Shown here in pieces: positions 18,737 through 29,114 of a stretch of DNA of 55,758 bases (position 1 is its first letter; the number at the start of each line of letters is the position of its first letter). The stretch covers positions 1 to 55,758 of the forward strand of contig JADGHL010000018.1 in assembly GCA_019686135.1 (NCBI GenBank). The letters run 5' to 3'. A program made the position numbers and the translations under genes. This DNA is from Myxococcaceae bacterium (GTDB lineage Bacteria; Myxococcota; Myxococcia; Myxococcales; Myxococcaceae). Below the pieces are notes generated by a model. The model had not been told where the DNA came from. It saw only the letters and a program-made list of their open reading frames with translations, and did no database searches.

Positions 18737-21700
18737 TTGACCTTCACCGACCGATTGCGACGCGCGGCCCCTGACGCTGCGCTGCCCACCGAAGTGAAGC
18801 TTCTCGGCGCACTCCCCGTCGGGGTGGTGTGGATCCGGGACGGCGTCATCGTCTGGGCGAATCAGACGGTGTCCCGCATGCTGGGCATTCCCGTCGACCA
18901 GCTGGTGGGCAGCGATCCGTTCCAGCACGTAGCGCCGGAGGACGTGCCGCTGGCGCGCGAGCGGAGCGCGGTCCGGCTGAGCGGCGGGCCCGCCCCGAGC
19001 GCCTACGAGGTCTCGCTCTTGTGCGCGGACAAAAGCCGGCTCAGGGTGGAGCTGTTCCCGCAGCTTCTGTCGCCCCAATCCCCCGAAGAGGGCACGGTGG
19101 TCGTCATCCGCGAGATCGACCTCCGCGTCCGCCACAGCGAGCTTCTCTTCGCGCTCGGGGAGATCTCCACCCGCGCCCAGCGCGCCCGCACCGTGGCGGG
19201 GGTCATCGACGAGGCGGTGCGCGGGCTGTTCGCGCTCGGCTTCCACACCCTCTTCTTCCAGCTCGACGACGGCGAGCACGCACGGCTCGTCTCCCACGCG
19301 CTGCTCCCGGAGCTGGTCCAGAACGCCGAGCGGCTCGTCGGCGGGCCGCTGCTGGGCGTGCGGCTCCCCTTGAGCAAGATCCCCCGCGCGTCGGAGGCGA
19401 TCGCCTCGGGGCGGGCCACCTTCGTGGACGATCTGGAGCAGGCGCTCACGAACCTGCTCGACCAGCTCGGCCACACCCTCCCAGAGGCCGCGGCGCAGGT
19501 CCTCCGGGGGGCGGGGCTCGCGCGGATCGTCATCGCGCCGGTGGCGGTGAGGGGGCAGCCCTGGGGGTTCTTCATCACCGGCGGGCTCACGCTGGATCTC
19601 CACGACGCCGGCGCGCTCTCGCTGTTCGCGGCCCACGTCGGATCCGCGCTGGAAGTGGCAGAGTCGATCGAGGATCTCGAGCGGAAGAACGCCAGCCTGG
19701 AGGCGGTGCACGAGGTGGCGATGTTCGCCTCCGAGGCGCCGCTCTCCGAGCTCGCCCCCAAGCTTCTGGGGCACCTCTCGCGGGCGCTGCGCGCGGACGC
19801 ATCGTGCCTCTACGTCGTGGACCCCGAGCGCGGCGAGCTGGTGATAGCGGGCATCCACGGCGAGGCGGGGGACCTGCCCACAAGGTACGGTCGGATCCCG
19901 TTGCAGCGCACCGCCACGGGGGAAGTGGCCAGCTCGCTCCGCCCCAGAGCGCTGAGCCTCGAGGAGTGGCCGGAGGTGTCCCGGCCGGACATGGCGCAGG
20001 CGGGCTTTGTCGAGAACGCGATCGTCCCGCTCGTGGTCAACGGCCGGTTGGCAGGCACCGTCAACCTGTCCCGAAAGCGGCGCGAACGCTTCAGCGACGA
20101 GGAGCTGCGCTCGGCGGAGATCCTCGCGGCGCAGGTGTCGCTCCACCTCGAGCGCATCCGGCTGGATCAGGACGTCCGCCGAAGGGTGCACGACCTGTCG
20201 CTCATCAACGAGCTGGGGGCGATGATCGCCCAGCACCTGGAGCTGGAGCACGTGCTGCAGGCCGCGGTGCGGCAGGTCTCGAAGATCGTCGAGGTCCCCA
20301 ACACCTTCCTGCTGGTGTTGGAGGAGAAGTCGCAGCAGCTCGCGATGCTGGCCTCCAACGTGGAGGGCCAGGACGTGCTGCAGATGAAGCTCTCCATGGA
20401 CGAGCCCGGGGTCGCCGCGGAGGCGGTGCGTACCCGGCGCCCGGTGGTGCTGCACGCCGCCGCCGAGCTCGAGGAGCGCGCGTCCCAGTTCATGACCCAC
20501 CGCTTCGGGCACACCGCGCTCATGGCGGCGCCGCTGCTCTCGGAGGGCCGGTCGATCGGCGCGCTGGTGCTGGGCGAGACCCGCGGGCCGCGCGTGTTCT
20601 CCGCCTCCGAGGTGGAGCGCGCGGTGATCGTCGCCAACCAGCTGGCCACGGCGATCGAGAACGCGCGGCTCTACGAGGAACAGCGCCGCCGAGTGGGCCA
20701 GCTGCGGCTGCTCCTGCAGATGAGCCAGGTCATCACCGGGTCTCTGGATCTCACCCAGATCCTCGAGGCCTCCGCGCAGAGCATCACGCGGATGATCGAC
20801 GCGACCGACGCGTTCATCTGGCTCCTGCACGACACCGAGCTGCGCGGCGTGGTGGCGTCCGATCCGGCGTATCAGGCGCACTTCTCGAAGGTGCGGATCC
20901 CGCTCTCGACGGCCTCCGCGGTATCGCACGCGATCGTCGGCCGCCAGCCGATCCGCGTGGCGGACGCGATGGCGTCGCCCTACGTGAACCGCGAGCTCAA
21001 CGCCCGGTACAAGCAGCGCTCGCTGGTGGCGATCCCCCTGATGCTGCGCGACGTGCCGATCGGCGCGGTGGCGATCGGCGACCGGCGGCGCCGGCGCGAG
21101 TTCACCGACGACGAGGTGGAGCGGGCGACGCTCATCTCCCGCCAAGTGGCGGTGGCGATTGAGAACGCGCGCCTGTTCGAGGATCTCAAGCGCAGCTACC
21201 AGGAGCTCTCGCGCGCGCAGCAGGAGCTGGTCAAGCGCGAGCGGCTGGCCGCGCTGGGCGAGCTCTCGGCGGTGGTGGCGCACGAGGTCCGGAATCCCCT
21301 CGGCGTCATCTTCAACTCGCTCGCTTCGCTCAAGCGGCTCATCCCGGACAGCGGGGACGGGCGGATGCTGCTGGAGATCGTCGGCGAGGAGGCGGACCGG
21401 CTGAACCGGATGGTCTCCGACCTGCTCGACTTCGCGCGCCCCAACGAGCCGCAGCTCGAGCGGGAGCCGCTGGAGCCGGTGTTGATTGGCGCGCTGGAGG
21501 CCGCCGCCCGGGCGATGCCGGCGCCGCACGTGCAGGTCCGCTTCGAGCCGGAGCCGGGCATCGAGGCGCCGGTGGACGCGCAGATGCTGCGGCAGGCGGT
21601 GGTGAACCTGGTGCTGAACGCCGTGCAGGCCATGCCGCGCGGCGGGACCGTGGTGGTGCGCACCGGCGTGGAGACGCGCAACGGCGCCCGGTTCGCGCGG

Positions 21701-21901
21701 ATCGAGGTCGAAGACGACGGCCCGGGCATTCCGCCGGAGCTGGTCGATCGCGTCTTTCAGCCGTTCTTCACCACCCGCGCGGCGGGGACGGGACTGGGGC
21801 TGGCGGTGGTCAAGCGGATCGCCGACGCACACCGCGCCGAGCTGACCGTGCGGTCCACGCCCGGGCGCGGGTCGACGTTCACCATCCTGTTGCCGATGTG
21901 A
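18737..21901 (+). CDS. Sensor histidine kinase with PAS and four GAF-like domains
   Basis: The 1054-residue protein (TTG 18737) has no membrane segment, so it is a cytoplasmic sensor. In order: PAS domain (~22-130, [20 protein letters not shown]), then four GAF-like domains at about 140-310, 325-475, 490-645 and 665-815, the last three ending in the typical A-x-E-N/RLYEE/LFED helix. The transmitter follows: HisKA with H849 in [12 protein letters not shown] box [11 protein letters not shown]1 [11 protein letters not shown] box FQPFFTT and G2 GTGLGLAVV. All catalytic elements are intact. Ligands of the GAF domains cannot be inferred. No response regulator is adjacent; the REC-DUF4388 protein 2.2 kb away is a possible partner. 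The V4R-like gene converges 5 bp after its stop. Confidence 0.93.
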   Translation: MTFTDRLRRAAPDAALPTEVKLLGALPVGVVWIRDGVIVWANQTVSRMLGIPVDQLVGSDPFQHVAPEDVPLARERSAVRLSGGPAPSAYEVSLLCADKSRLRVELFPQLLSPQSPEEGTVVVIREIDLRVRHSELLFALGEISTRAQRARTVAGVIDEAVRGLFALGFHTLFFQLDDGEHARLVSHALLPELVQNAERLVGGPLLGVRLPLSKIPRASEAIASGRATFVDDLEQALTNLLDQLGHTLPEAAAQVLRGAGLARIVIAPVAVRGQPWGFFITGGLTLDLHDAGALSLFAAHVGSALEVAESIEDLERKNASLEAVHEVAMFASEAPLSELAPKLLGHLSRALRADASCLYVVDPERGELVIAGIHGEAGDLPTRYGRIPLQRTATGEVASSLRPRALSLEEWPEVSRPDMAQAGFVENAIVPLVVNGRLAGTVNLSRKRRERFSDEELRSAEILAAQVSLHLERIRLDQDVRRRVHDLSLINELGAMIAQHLELEHVLQAAVRQVSKIVEVPNTFLLVLEEKSQQLAMLASNVEGQDVLQMKLSMDEPGVAAEAVRTRRPVVLHAAAELEERASQFMTHRFGHTALMAAPLLSEGRSIGALVLGETRGPRVFSASEVERAVIVANQLATAIENARLYEEQRRRVGQLRLLLQMSQVITGSLDLTQILEASAQSITRMIDATDAFIWLLHDTELRGVVASDPAYQAHFSKVRIPLSTASAVSHAIVGRQPIRVADAMASPYVNRELNARYKQRSLVAIPLMLRDVPIGAVAIGDRRRRREFTDDEVERATLISRQVAVAIENARLFEDLKRSYQELSRAQQELVKRERLAALGELSAVVAHEVRNPLGVIFNSLASLKRLIPDSGDGRMLLEIVGEEADRLNRMVSDLLDFARPNEPQLEREPLEPVLIGALEAAARAMPAPHVQVRFEPEPGIEAPVDAQMLRQAVVNLVLNAVQAMPRGGTVVVRTGVETRNGARFARIEVEDDGPGIPPELVDRVFQPFFTTRAAGTGLGLAVVKRIADAHRAELTVRSTPGRGSTFTILLPM

Positions 21902-21906
21902 GGGCG

Positions 21907-22467
21907 TCAGCCGGTCCAGCGCTGGTCGGTCACCGTCGACGTGAGGTGGAACAGACACGCGTCGTCGCCCCGGCGGAAGCAGCGGGTCTGTTCGACGTTG
22001 GCGGTGATGCCGAGGCTGCGCAGCGCCTCCTGGAGAATCCCCTCCTCCACCACGCAATGGTGCGGCGTGGTCTTCTCCAGCTCCGCCAGGCCGGGCTCGA
22101 AGCGCAGCACGGTCCAGCCGCCGATGTGCGAGCCGCGGTTGGCCCGGTGGTACATCCCGTCGATGCCGTAGACGATGTCCCTCGCGGAGCGGGCCACCTT
22201 CTTCATCTCCTCCGCGTGCGAGAGCCTGAACAGCTCCCAGCCCACGCTCCGCAGCGCCCAGGTGTCCAGCTTCTGGTCGAGCGTCTCCAGCGCGTCCAGC
22301 AGCATGGCGATGGGGTACCACCGGTCCGGTTCGATCGCCGCGAGCGCCTGCGCCTGCGCCTTGCCGAGCGTCTGTTCGGGCAGGTGCAGCGCCTTGAGCA
22401 CCGCGAGGATGTCCGAGCCGATGGTCTGGTGGTTGATGCCGATGTAGCCGCGGGGACGACGGGTCAT
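21907..22467 (-). CDS. TIGR02265/V4R-HNOB-like small-ligand sensor protein
   Basis: The 186-residue protein (ATG 22467; a longer GTG start at 22500 is possible) begins [16 protein letters not shown], then [19 protein letters not shown], and ends with [19 protein letters not shown]. This layout resembles the V4R / heme-NO-binding-like group and a paralogous family known from Myxococcus (TIGR02265), in which the C-terminal Cys..GD..C..H strand is conserved. It may bind a small hydrophobic ligand. It sits convergent to the four-GAF kinase and downstream of the CcdA-thioredoxin gene on the same strand (63 bp gap). Assignment is by visual resemblance only. Confidence 0.65.
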   Translation of the reverse strand: MTRRPRGYIGINHQTIGSDILAVLKALHLPEQTLGKAQAQALAAIEPDRWYPIAMLLDALETLDQKLDTWALRSVGWELFRLSHAEEMKKVARSARDIVYGIDGMYHRANRGSHIGGWTVLRFEPGLAELEKTTPHHCVVEEGILQEALRSLGITANVEQTRCFRRGDDACLFHLTSTVTDQRWTG

Positions 22468-22530
22468 GGGGCCAAAGGATGGCTTGCGCCGGTGCCCCAC
22501 GCCAAGTCCGGCGGGCGGGTGCCGCGGGCG

Positions 22531-23757
22531 TCAGCGAGGTGGGATCGTCCGGAAGCCGTCGCACCGCTCGCCGGTGAGGACCTCCAGCGACTGCGTCAGC
22601 TGCGCGAGCGGCTGTTCCCCGACGAGCCGCGCCACCTCCCGGCCTTCGTCGAGCATCACGAAGGTGGGCACACCGCGCACGCCGAACCTCCGGGCCAGCG
22701 CGGCGCCGGCCGGATCGCTCACGTCCACCCGCTTCACCTGCACGTGGCGCCCCGCGCAGTCGTGCTCGGCGGCGGCCACGACCGGGGCCATCCGCTGACA
22801 CACCGGGCAGGCGCGCGAGACGAACTCCACCATCGCGCGGCCCGAAGGGAGCGCCTCGGGCGCGGCGTCCTCGTCCGCGACCGAGTCCGGCAGCGCACAG
22901 CCGCCGGGCGCATCGCCGCGGCACATCGCCGCCTCGCCGCCATCCGTGGGCGCGGCGTGCGCGGCCACCGGCAGCGCCGAGTCCAGCACCGCGCTCATCG
23001 CCTGATCGCTCACCGGCGCGGCGGGGTGTGCGGCAATCGCCGGGGACGGGAGCGACGGGGTGAGGCGCTCCAGGTTGTCGGTGAGCAGCAGAAGCCCCAT
23101 GGCCATCAAGAGAACACCGGTGACGAGCTCGAAGCGGCGCAGCTGTGGGCGGAGGCGGGCGACGAGCCGGAGGGCAGAAGGTGCCGCCGCCGCGGCGGCG
23201 ATCAGCGGGACCGAGAGCCCGGCGGCGTACGCGCCCAGGTACGCCGCGCCTTCCAGCGCGTGGGAGGCCCGCGACGCGGTGAAGGTGAGCACCGATCCGA
23301 GCACCGGCCCCACGCACGGCGTCCACCCCAGCGCGAACGCGGCGCCGAAGAGGAACGCGCCCAGGACCGTGCTCCCCTGCCGAAGGCGCTGAAGGAGCGG
23401 CCGCGCCTCGCGCTCGAGGAACGGCAGCCGAAGGACGCCGAGGAACTTGAGCCCGAAGAGGAACACCACCAGCCCGCCGAGCTGGAGCAGAAGCGCGCGG
23501 TGCGTAAGCAGCGCGTGCCCCACCGCGGTGGCGGCGAGGCCGAGCGCCACGAACACCGCGCCCAGGCCCAGCGCGAAGGCCACGGCGGTGACGAGCAGCT
23601 GGATGCGCAGCCGCCCGCTCCCCTGTCCGCCCTTTTCGAGCTCGGAGATCGACGCGCCGCCCAGCAGCGAGAGGTACAGCGGGACGAGGGGGAGGATGCA
23701 GGGCGAGACGAAGGTCAGAAGCCCCGCGAGAAAGATGCCTGGAAGCTCCAGCGACAT
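22531..23757 (-). CDS. CcdA/DsbD-type thiol transporter fused to thioredoxin domain
   Basis: The 408-residue protein (ATG 23757) moves reducing equivalents across the inner membrane. The CcdA part has about six to seven helices with the two key cysteines in [15 protein letters not shown] (C20) and [12 protein letters not shown] (C148). A Pro/Ala/Asp-rich linker (~240-305) leads to a thioredoxin domain with active site ACPVCQRM (about 320) and the cis-Pro strand [14 protein letters not shown]. Fusion of the two makes a compact DsbD-like protein lacking the N-terminal alpha domain. It probably delivers electrons to periplasmic thiols, for example in cytochrome c maturation or disulfide repair. 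It is divergent from proS. Confidence 0.92.
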   Translation of the reverse strand: MSLELPGIFLAGLLTFVSPCILPLVPLYLSLLGGASISELEKGGQGSGRLRIQLLVTAVAFALGLGAVFVALGLAATAVGHALLTHRALLLQLGGLVVFLFGLKFLGVLRLPFLEREARPLLQRLRQGSTVLGAFLFGAAFALGWTPCVGPVLGSVLTFTASRASHALEGAAYLGAYAAGLSVPLIAAAAAAPSALRLVARLRPQLRRFELVTGVLLMAMGLLLLTDNLERLTPSLPSPAIAAHPAAPVSDQAMSAVLDSALPVAAHAAPTDGGEAAMCRGDAPGGCALPDSVADEDAAPEALPSGRAMVEFVSRACPVCQRMAPVVAAAEHDCAGRHVQVKRVDVSDPAGAALARRFGVRGVPTFVMLDEGREVARLVGEQPLAQLTQSLEVLTGERCDGFRTIPPR

Positions 23758-23877
23758 GGTCCGTTCGACAGTCCGGCTGCTCCACCTCTATGTGGCCATC
23801 CGGCGCCACCGGTTTCAGGGGCGGGTGGACCGCACGCGTTCTCGACAACCCACTGCCGAACGATTAGGGGAGCGAGC

Positions 23878-25311
23878 ATGGCTCAAGCCGACAAGCTCAC
23901 CCCCCGTGAGAAGGACTTCTCCGCCTGGTACGTGGACCTCGTCCAGAAGGCGAAGCTGGCCGACTACTCTGACGTCAAGGGCTGCATGGTCATCCGCCCG
24001 AACGGGTACGCACTCTGGGAGAACATCCAGCGCGTCCTCGACGGGATGTTCAAGGAGACCGGGCACAAGAACGCCTACTTTCCGCTGCTCATCCCCGAGA
24101 GCTACCTGAAGAAGGAGGCGGAGCACGTCGAGGGGTTCAACCCGCAGCTGGCGGTGGTGACCCACGCGGGTGGCGCGAAGCTCGAGGAGCCGTACGTCAT
24201 CCGGCCCACCTCCGAGACGATCATCAACCGCTCGTTCGCGAAGTGGATCCAGAGCTATCGGGATCTGCCGCTGCTCATCAACCAGTGGGCGAACGTGATG
24301 CGCTGGGAGATGCGTACGCGCCTGTTTCTGCGCACCACCGAGTTCCTCTGGCAGGAAGGCCACACCTGCCACGAGACCGAGGAGGACGCCGAGCAGGAGA
24401 CGCGGCGGATGCTGGAGGTCTACCGGCGCTTCGCCGAGGACTACATGGCGATGCCGGTGCTCGCCGGGCAGAAGTCGGAGAGCGAGAAGTTCGCCGGCGC
24501 AGTCCGCACCTATTCGATCGAAGCGATGATGCAGGACAAGAAGGCGCTGCAGGCCGGCACGTCGCACAACCTCGGGCAGAACTTCGCCCGCGCCTTCGAG
24601 ACCATGTTCCAGGGCCGCGACGGGAAGCAGCACTTCGTCTGGCAGACCTCGTGGGGCGTCTCCACCCGCCTCATCGGCGGGCTGATCATGACCCACTCGG
24701 ACGACGCGGGCCTGGTGGTGCCGCCGAAGCTGGCGTCGCGCCACGGGGTGATCATCCCCATCGGCCGCACGCCGGAGGAGCGGGGGCCGGTGCTCGAGCG
24801 CGCGCAGGCGCTGGCGACGGACCTGCGCAAGGCGGGGCTGGGCGTGGAGGTGGACGACGACGACTCGAAGAGCCCGGGCTGGAAGTACGCCGAGCACGAG
24901 CTCATCGGCACCTGCATGCGCATCGAGCTGGGGCCGAAGGATCTCGCGCAGAACCAGTGCGTGATGGTGCGGCGCGATCAGCGGAAGAAGGAGTCCGTCC
25001 CGCTCGCGGACGCGGTGGCCACCGCGCAAAAGATGCTGGACCAGATGCAGCGCGACCTGTTCGCGAAAGCGAAGGCGTTCCGCGACAGCCACACCTTCGA
25101 AGTCAACAGCTACGACGAGCTCAAACAGCGCGCAGACGACGGCTTCCTTCTGGCCCACTGGTGCGTGGACCCGAAGTGCGAGAAGCAAATCAAAGACGAC
25201 ACGGGCATCACCTCGCGCAACCGCCCCTTCGACCTCGAACAATCGCCGGGCAGGTGCATCGTCTGCGGCAAAGACTCGCCGGGCCGCCTCGTCTTCGCCA
25301 AAGCATACTGA
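23878..25311 (+). CDS. proS: Prolyl-tRNA synthetase, archaeal/eukaryotic-like short type
   Basis: The 477-residue enzyme charges tRNA-Pro. ATG 23878 follows an AGGGGAG site. Class II motifs are visible: the motif 1 region [19 protein letters not shown], motif 2 [12 protein letters not shown] preceded by [15 protein letters not shown], and motif 3 [14 protein letters not shown]. The short length, the absence of the bacterial editing insertion, and the C-terminal domain with a possible zinc site ([11 protein letters not shown] plus GRCIVCGKD, Cx4C and Cx2C) and a C-terminal Tyr (FAKAY) mark the archaeal-type enzyme (ProS type 3), also found in some bacteria including Myxococcota. No second proS is in this window. 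Confidence 0.96.
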   Translation: MAQADKLTPREKDFSAWYVDLVQKAKLADYSDVKGCMVIRPNGYALWENIQRVLDGMFKETGHKNAYFPLLIPESYLKKEAEHVEGFNPQLAVVTHAGGAKLEEPYVIRPTSETIINRSFAKWIQSYRDLPLLINQWANVMRWEMRTRLFLRTTEFLWQEGHTCHETEEDAEQETRRMLEVYRRFAEDYMAMPVLAGQKSESEKFAGAVRTYSIEAMMQDKKALQAGTSHNLGQNFARAFETMFQGRDGKQHFVWQTSWGVSTRLIGGLIMTHSDDAGLVVPPKLASRHGVIIPIGRTPEERGPVLERAQALATDLRKAGLGVEVDDDDSKSPGWKYAEHELIGTCMRIELGPKDLAQNQCVMVRRDQRKKESVPLADAVATAQKMLDQMQRDLFAKAKAFRDSHTFEVNSYDELKQRADDGFLLAHWCVDPKCEKQIKDDTGITSRNRPFDLEQSPGRCIVCGKDSPGRLVFAKAY

Positions 25312-25321
25312 AACAGTAGGT

Positions 25322-25349
25322 GGTGACGGGTGAGTGGTGAGTAGTGGTC
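25322..25349 (+). repeat. Heptanucleotide tandem repeat (GGTGAGT-type)
   Basis: GGTGACG-GGTGAGT-GGTGAGT-AGTGGTC lies between proS and thpR, with GGTGA recurring at exact 7-bp spacing (25322, 25329, 25336). It overlaps the likely thpR start. A similar heptad run occurs just 3' of dnaK. Confidence 0.6.
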
Positions 25350-25925
25350 GGTAGGCTTCGATTGTTCGTAGCGATCGAGATCGGCAGCTCCGCGCGGGAG
25401 CGGATCGCGGGGATGCTGCCGACGCTTCGCGCTCTGGCACCCTCGGCCAAATGGGTGCCGCCGGAGAACCTTCACATCACCCTCGTCTTTCTGGGCTCCA
25501 CCTCCGAGGAACGCGTCGCCGGGATCTGCGGCGCGCTGGATGCGGCGGCGGCGGTGCACCCTCCGCTCTCGCTCGGACTCGCCGCGGGCGGCGCGTTCGG
25601 ACACCGCAAGCGTCCGAAGGTTCTGTGGGTGGGCCTCTCCGGCCAGCTGCCGCGCCTCGAGGCCTTGTTCACCGACCTCGAGCAGCGCCTGGAGGTCTTC
25701 GGTTACCGGCGGGACCCGCGCAATTTCCGCCCTCACCTCACCCTCGCCCGCTCCCGCGAACCGCGCGGCGATCCCGCCCTCGCCGCCTGCCTCCCCAACC
25801 TCTCCGCCCTCCAGCCGATGCCTCTCGACGTCCCGGAGCTCGTCCTCTTCAAGAGCTCACCGGGCCCACACGCCTCCATCTACGAGGTCATTCACAGGGC
25901 CCCCTTCAGGGGTGCGGGCGACTGA
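25344..25925 (+). CDS. thpR: RNA 2',3'-cyclic phosphodiesterase (2'-5' RNA ligase family)
   Basis: The 193-residue protein has both HxTx catalytic motifs of the 2H phosphoesterase family: NLHITLVFLG (H44 region) and RPHLTLARSR (H130 region). LRLFVAIEI at the N-terminus is typical. GTG 25344 is the most likely start; it lies inside a heptanucleotide repeat, so the ribosome site is formed by the GGTGAG repeats. The enzyme hydrolyses 2',3'-cyclic phosphates on RNA. It lies 32 bp after proS and is probably co-transcribed with it. A perfect hairpin follows its stop. Confidence 0.93.
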   Translation: MVGRLRLFVAIEIGSSARERIAGMLPTLRALAPSAKWVPPENLHITLVFLGSTSEERVAGICGALDAAAAVHPPLSLGLAAGGAFGHRKRPKVLWVGLSGQLPRLEALFTDLEQRLEVFGYRRDPRNFRPHLTLARSREPRGDPALAACLPNLSALQPMPLDVPELVLFKSSPGPHASIYEVIHRAPFRGAGD

Positions 25926-26253
25926 CGAGCGCGCTCGGAACGAGCGCCGGCTGTCGTGCCTGGTTCCGGTCGCGAGCGCACCCAACCTGGGCGCTTCCTG
26001 GACGCGCGCGGGTCAGCCTCACCGAGGTCCGCACTGCCCCTGCGGGCGCAAAAGGCAGTCCGACTGGAAGCCCGGATAAGGCAGACGCGCTCGCGTGGGT
26101 TATCGTGGACGAGGGCATCGAGCCAGCAGCCGACGCGCAGGCGCCGCAACACGGGCTCGTCGCCCGTCCGCCGCTCAGAGATGCGTCAGCGACCTCGCCC
26201 GCGGGGCCGCGGCTGCGCTGAACAGCGACACGCCGACGGCGCTCCTGCGGTCT
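25926..26253. other. Non-coding gap downstream of thpR
   Basis: About 330 bp with no supported gene; the short frames on both strands overlap and resemble nothing. Apart from the hairpin at 25931-25947 I see no structure. Confidence 0.45.
25931..25947 (+). terminator. Perfect hairpin after thpR
   Basis: GCGCTCG-GAA-CGAGCGC forms a perfect 7-bp stem with a 3-nt loop, 5 bp after the thpR stop. No T tract follows, so termination activity is uncertain. Confidence 0.4.
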
Positions 26254-26598
26254 TCACGGCGGTCCGCGGCGGCGCATCCGTCGCAGCGCATACGCCAGCG
26301 CGAGGACGCCCATCGCCGCGGTGGGTGAGACGGCGGCGCAGCTGCAGCCGGTCGCCACACTCGTCCCTTCGTGCACGGTCAAAGCCTGACTCAGCGTCGC
26401 CCGCGCACCATCGGGGTTCACCACGGTCACGTCGTATGTTCCGGCGGCCAACTGGTTCGCCTTCAGCGTGGCCTGGATCACCGAGGCGGATTTGCGCTCG
26501 ATCGGGTCGATCAACTTCTTTCCGATCAACACCTCCAAAGGGGCCCGCCCGGCCCGGACGCGTGATGTGCGCGGACGTACCTCGATGTGCGGCGCCGC
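26254..26598 (-). pseudogene. C-terminal fragment of a MYXO-CTERM surface protein
   Basis: The frame opens after a TGA near 26600 and encodes an Ig/IPT-like strand set (LEVLIGKKLIDPIER, KANQLAAGTYDVTVVNPDGA) followed by CSCAAVSPTAAMGVLALAYA and RRMRRR, a MYXO-CTERM type sorting tail. No signal peptide or proper start is seen (TTG 26538 is the first start codon), so this looks like the tail of a larger lost gene. It lies directly downstream of the CAP/MopE gene, which has its own complete tail, so it is not simply that gene's continuation. Confidence 0.5.
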
Positions 26599-26604
26599 GC
26601 CCGC

Positions 26605-28995
26605 TCAGACGGAACGGCGCCGCCGGCGCAGCGCGGCGAGCGCAATCAGCACGCCGGGGAAGATCGCCGCCGCGGACGGGCCGGTGGTGCAGCCGCAGCC
26701 GCCACCTCCTCCGCCGTCATCGGTTCCGGCATCGCTGCCGGCGCCGGCGTCGCTCCCGGTGGTCCCGCCATCCACGCCCGCATCCGGGAGCGGCACGCAG
26801 TCGTCATCGGTCTCGCCGTCGCAGTCGTTGTCCAGGCCGTCGCAGTACTCGACGCCGGGGAGGACCTCGTTCTCGCAGTCGCCCCACATCCCGTTCCTGC
26901 AGGTGCGCTCACCCGCGTGGCACTCGCCGACACCCTTCGTCTGCGGCGAACCGGAGTAGCAGGGCGCGCGGTTGCCGTCGTGGCAGACGCAGCCTTCATC
27001 GATGACGCCGTCGCAGCTGTCGTCGCGGCTGTTGCACAGCTCCGCCTGCGGCTCACCCGGGACGCACGTCCGCTCGGTTCCCGCCTGGCACGCCGGCGGG
27101 AACCTCACGCAGGCACCGGTGCCGCACCGTTCCCAGCCCAGCTCGGTGCTCTCGTCGGTCTGTCCGTCACAGTCGTTGTCCAGCCCGTCGCAGATCTCCG
27201 GCGAGGGGCCCATCTCCCCTTCGCACGGGCCCCACGTCCCGTCCGGCTGGCAATTCTGCAGGCCGCGCTTGCACGGCGGGAGGATCGGCTTCGACCCGCC
27301 ATCCTCGTTGGTGATCGGGTACGTGTAGCAGAGCCGCGCCCCGGACACGCCGCCGTCGGGCTTCCGGCAGTCGAAGCCGTTGTCGATCACCCCGTCGCAG
27401 TCGTTGTCGCGGGCGTCTTCGATCTCCGGGGTGGGCTCTCCGGGCACGCAGGTCTGCGTTTGCCCGTTGTTGCACGTGGGCACGACGCGGAAGCACTCGC
27501 CCACGCCGCAGGTCTCCACACCGAAGCCGTCGTCGATCACCCCGTCGCAGTCGTTGTCCAGGCCGTCGCAGACCTCCACCTGCGGAGTCTGCGTGGAGAC
27601 GCACACCAGCGCGCCGCCCAGGCACTGCCGCGTGCCGCTGAGACACACGCCGCGCTCCTCGGGGACCATGCAGCTCGAGTTGCCGTCGGGGTTGCCTTCG
27701 TCGATCTCCCCGTCGCAGTCGTTGTCGAGGCCGTCGCAGTGCTCCACGCCCGGCAACACCTCGCCCTTGCACGAGGACCAGAAGCCGTTCTTGCAGACGC
27801 GGAAGCCGGAGTGGCACAGGCCGACATTCTCGGTGCCCAGCGCGCCGGTGTAGCAGGTCTCGGTGGCGCCCTCCTCGCAGGCCTGCTGGCCGGTCTCGCA
27901 GTCCGCCGGGAGCTGCGGCTGAGAGTCGTAGCTCGCCGGGCAGGTCACGCCGTTACCGATCGGCACAAAGAGCTGGCCCTTGTCCGGATAGGTCCAGCGA
28001 TCCGCGTCCGCGTCGACGAAGAGGAAGTAGTACGGCTGGCAGCCGAGCGGGATGTCGTCGGGTTCGTCGAAGTGCGCCTCCCAGGTCCCGTTGTCGTCGT
28101 AGCCCCACTTCTTCTCGAGATCGAAGCAGTGGCCGTTGACCACCACCGCCGCGCGCTTGGGCGGCCCCATCGCGTCCTGGTGGAAGTAGTTGGCTGCGAA
28201 GTACAGCTGCGTCGCGTCGCGCGGCGTGTTGGGACCGTACATCGCGCTCGCCACCGGGATCCGCGGGATGGACCCGCCGCCCGAACCGAAGCTTTGCGTC
28301 CAGTACCGCCCGCAGCTGTTGGGCGCCTGGTAGAGCCCCACGCCCAGCTCCGAATGGCCGGAGTAGATGTTCTCGCGGTGTCCCTTGGAGTGCATCCAGC
28401 CGCACCACGCATCGAACGCGGTGGGGTAGCCAAGCGCGATGTTCTCACCGGACCAGGTGGTCATTCCCAGTAGCGCGTAGCGATCCGCGATCGGCGTGCC
28501 CCCGGTGCACTGCAGCTGGCACGTCATCATCCCGGTGCAGTTCGCTTCGGCGGTGCACTGGACGGTGCCGCCCACGTTGCCGAGCACGCAGCAGCTGTCG
28601 TGCTGGAAGCAACCGAGGTCCGCCATGTGCTTCGACATGAAGCGGCCGGCCTGGTTGCCGGCAAGCGAGTACACGAGAGGGGGAAGCTTGATGTCCGCCG
28701 GCACGCCGTTCGCGCCGAACGGCTCGGTTGGAAATTCCGGGGTCGTGAAGTCGTCGCAGTCGTTCACCGGCGCGTGGCGGGCGAGGTTGGTGAGCACGTG
28801 CACCATGCGCTCTTCGTCGGCCGGGAAGTCGTTGATGACCTCGCCCAGCGCGTCCTGCCGGGTGGCGGACACCGGCTCGGACGGAGTGGGCGCGAGGTTG
28901 GGCGGATTCTTCGAGACCTGGCGGTCGTCGCCGCACGAGGTGGCGAAGACGACTGCGACGACGGCAGGGAGAACGCGGGCGATTCGGAGGGACAT
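26605..28995 (-). CDS. CAP-domain lipoprotein with six MopE repeats and MYXO-CTERM tail
   Basis: The 796-residue protein starts at ATG 28995; the longer frame reaching 29877 is the shadow of the EamA gene. The signal ends VFATSC (C21), a lipobox-like end. A CAP (SCP/PR-1) domain spans roughly residues 60-260 with TWSGENIALGY and WMHSKGHRENIYSGH, the conserved GEN and HREN elements. A middle region has GHCFDLEKKWGYDD. From ~450 on there are six MopE-type repeats (CDGLDNDCDGEIDEG and variants; two degenerate). A Gly/Asp linker leads to CGCTTGPSAAAIFPGVLIAL and RRRRR, a MYXO-CTERM tail. Having both an N-terminal Cys and the tail is odd. MopE repeats are thought to bind metal ions; a surface role is likely. 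Confidence 0.88.
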   Translation of the reverse strand: MSLRIARVLPAVVAVVFATSCGDDRQVSKNPPNLAPTPSEPVSATRQDALGEVINDFPADEERMVHVLTNLARHAPVNDCDDFTTPEFPTEPFGANGVPADIKLPPLVYSLAGNQAGRFMSKHMADLGCFQHDSCCVLGNVGGTVQCTAEANCTGMMTCQLQCTGGTPIADRYALLGMTTWSGENIALGYPTAFDAWCGWMHSKGHRENIYSGHSELGVGLYQAPNSCGRYWTQSFGSGGGSIPRIPVASAMYGPNTPRDATQLYFAANYFHQDAMGPPKRAAVVVNGHCFDLEKKWGYDDNGTWEAHFDEPDDIPLGCQPYYFLFVDADADRWTYPDKGQLFVPIGNGVTCPASYDSQPQLPADCETGQQACEEGATETCYTGALGTENVGLCHSGFRVCKNGFWSSCKGEVLPGVEHCDGLDNDCDGEIDEGNPDGNSSCMVPEERGVCLSGTRQCLGGALVCVSTQTPQVEVCDGLDNDCDGVIDDGFGVETCGVGECFRVVPTCNNGQTQTCVPGEPTPEIEDARDNDCDGVIDNGFDCRKPDGGVSGARLCYTYPITNEDGGSKPILPPCKRGLQNCQPDGTWGPCEGEMGPSPEICDGLDNDCDGQTDESTELGWERCGTGACVRFPPACQAGTERTCVPGEPQAELCNSRDDSCDGVIDEGCVCHDGNRAPCYSGSPQTKGVGECHAGERTCRNGMWGDCENEVLPGVEYCDGLDNDCDGETDDDCVPLPDAGVDGGTTGSDAGAGSDAGTDDGGGGGGCGCTTGPSAAAIFPGVLIALAALRRRRRSV

Positions 28996-29114
28996 GGTGG
29001 GGGCAACCGTCAATTCAATGAACCGGCCGGGGCGCGCGCACCTTACACCACGGGTCCGGGTCGTTCTTCCTGGAACCGCCGGCGCGCGGGCGCCGCAAGT
29101 GTGCCGGTGTGCGC

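Noticed and set aside
17906-23848. A 1980-codon open frame on the minus strand
   Set aside because: It is the antisense shadow of the histidine kinase and crosses the V4R-like and CcdA genes; only its last ~50 codons belong to the broken beta-barrel gene.
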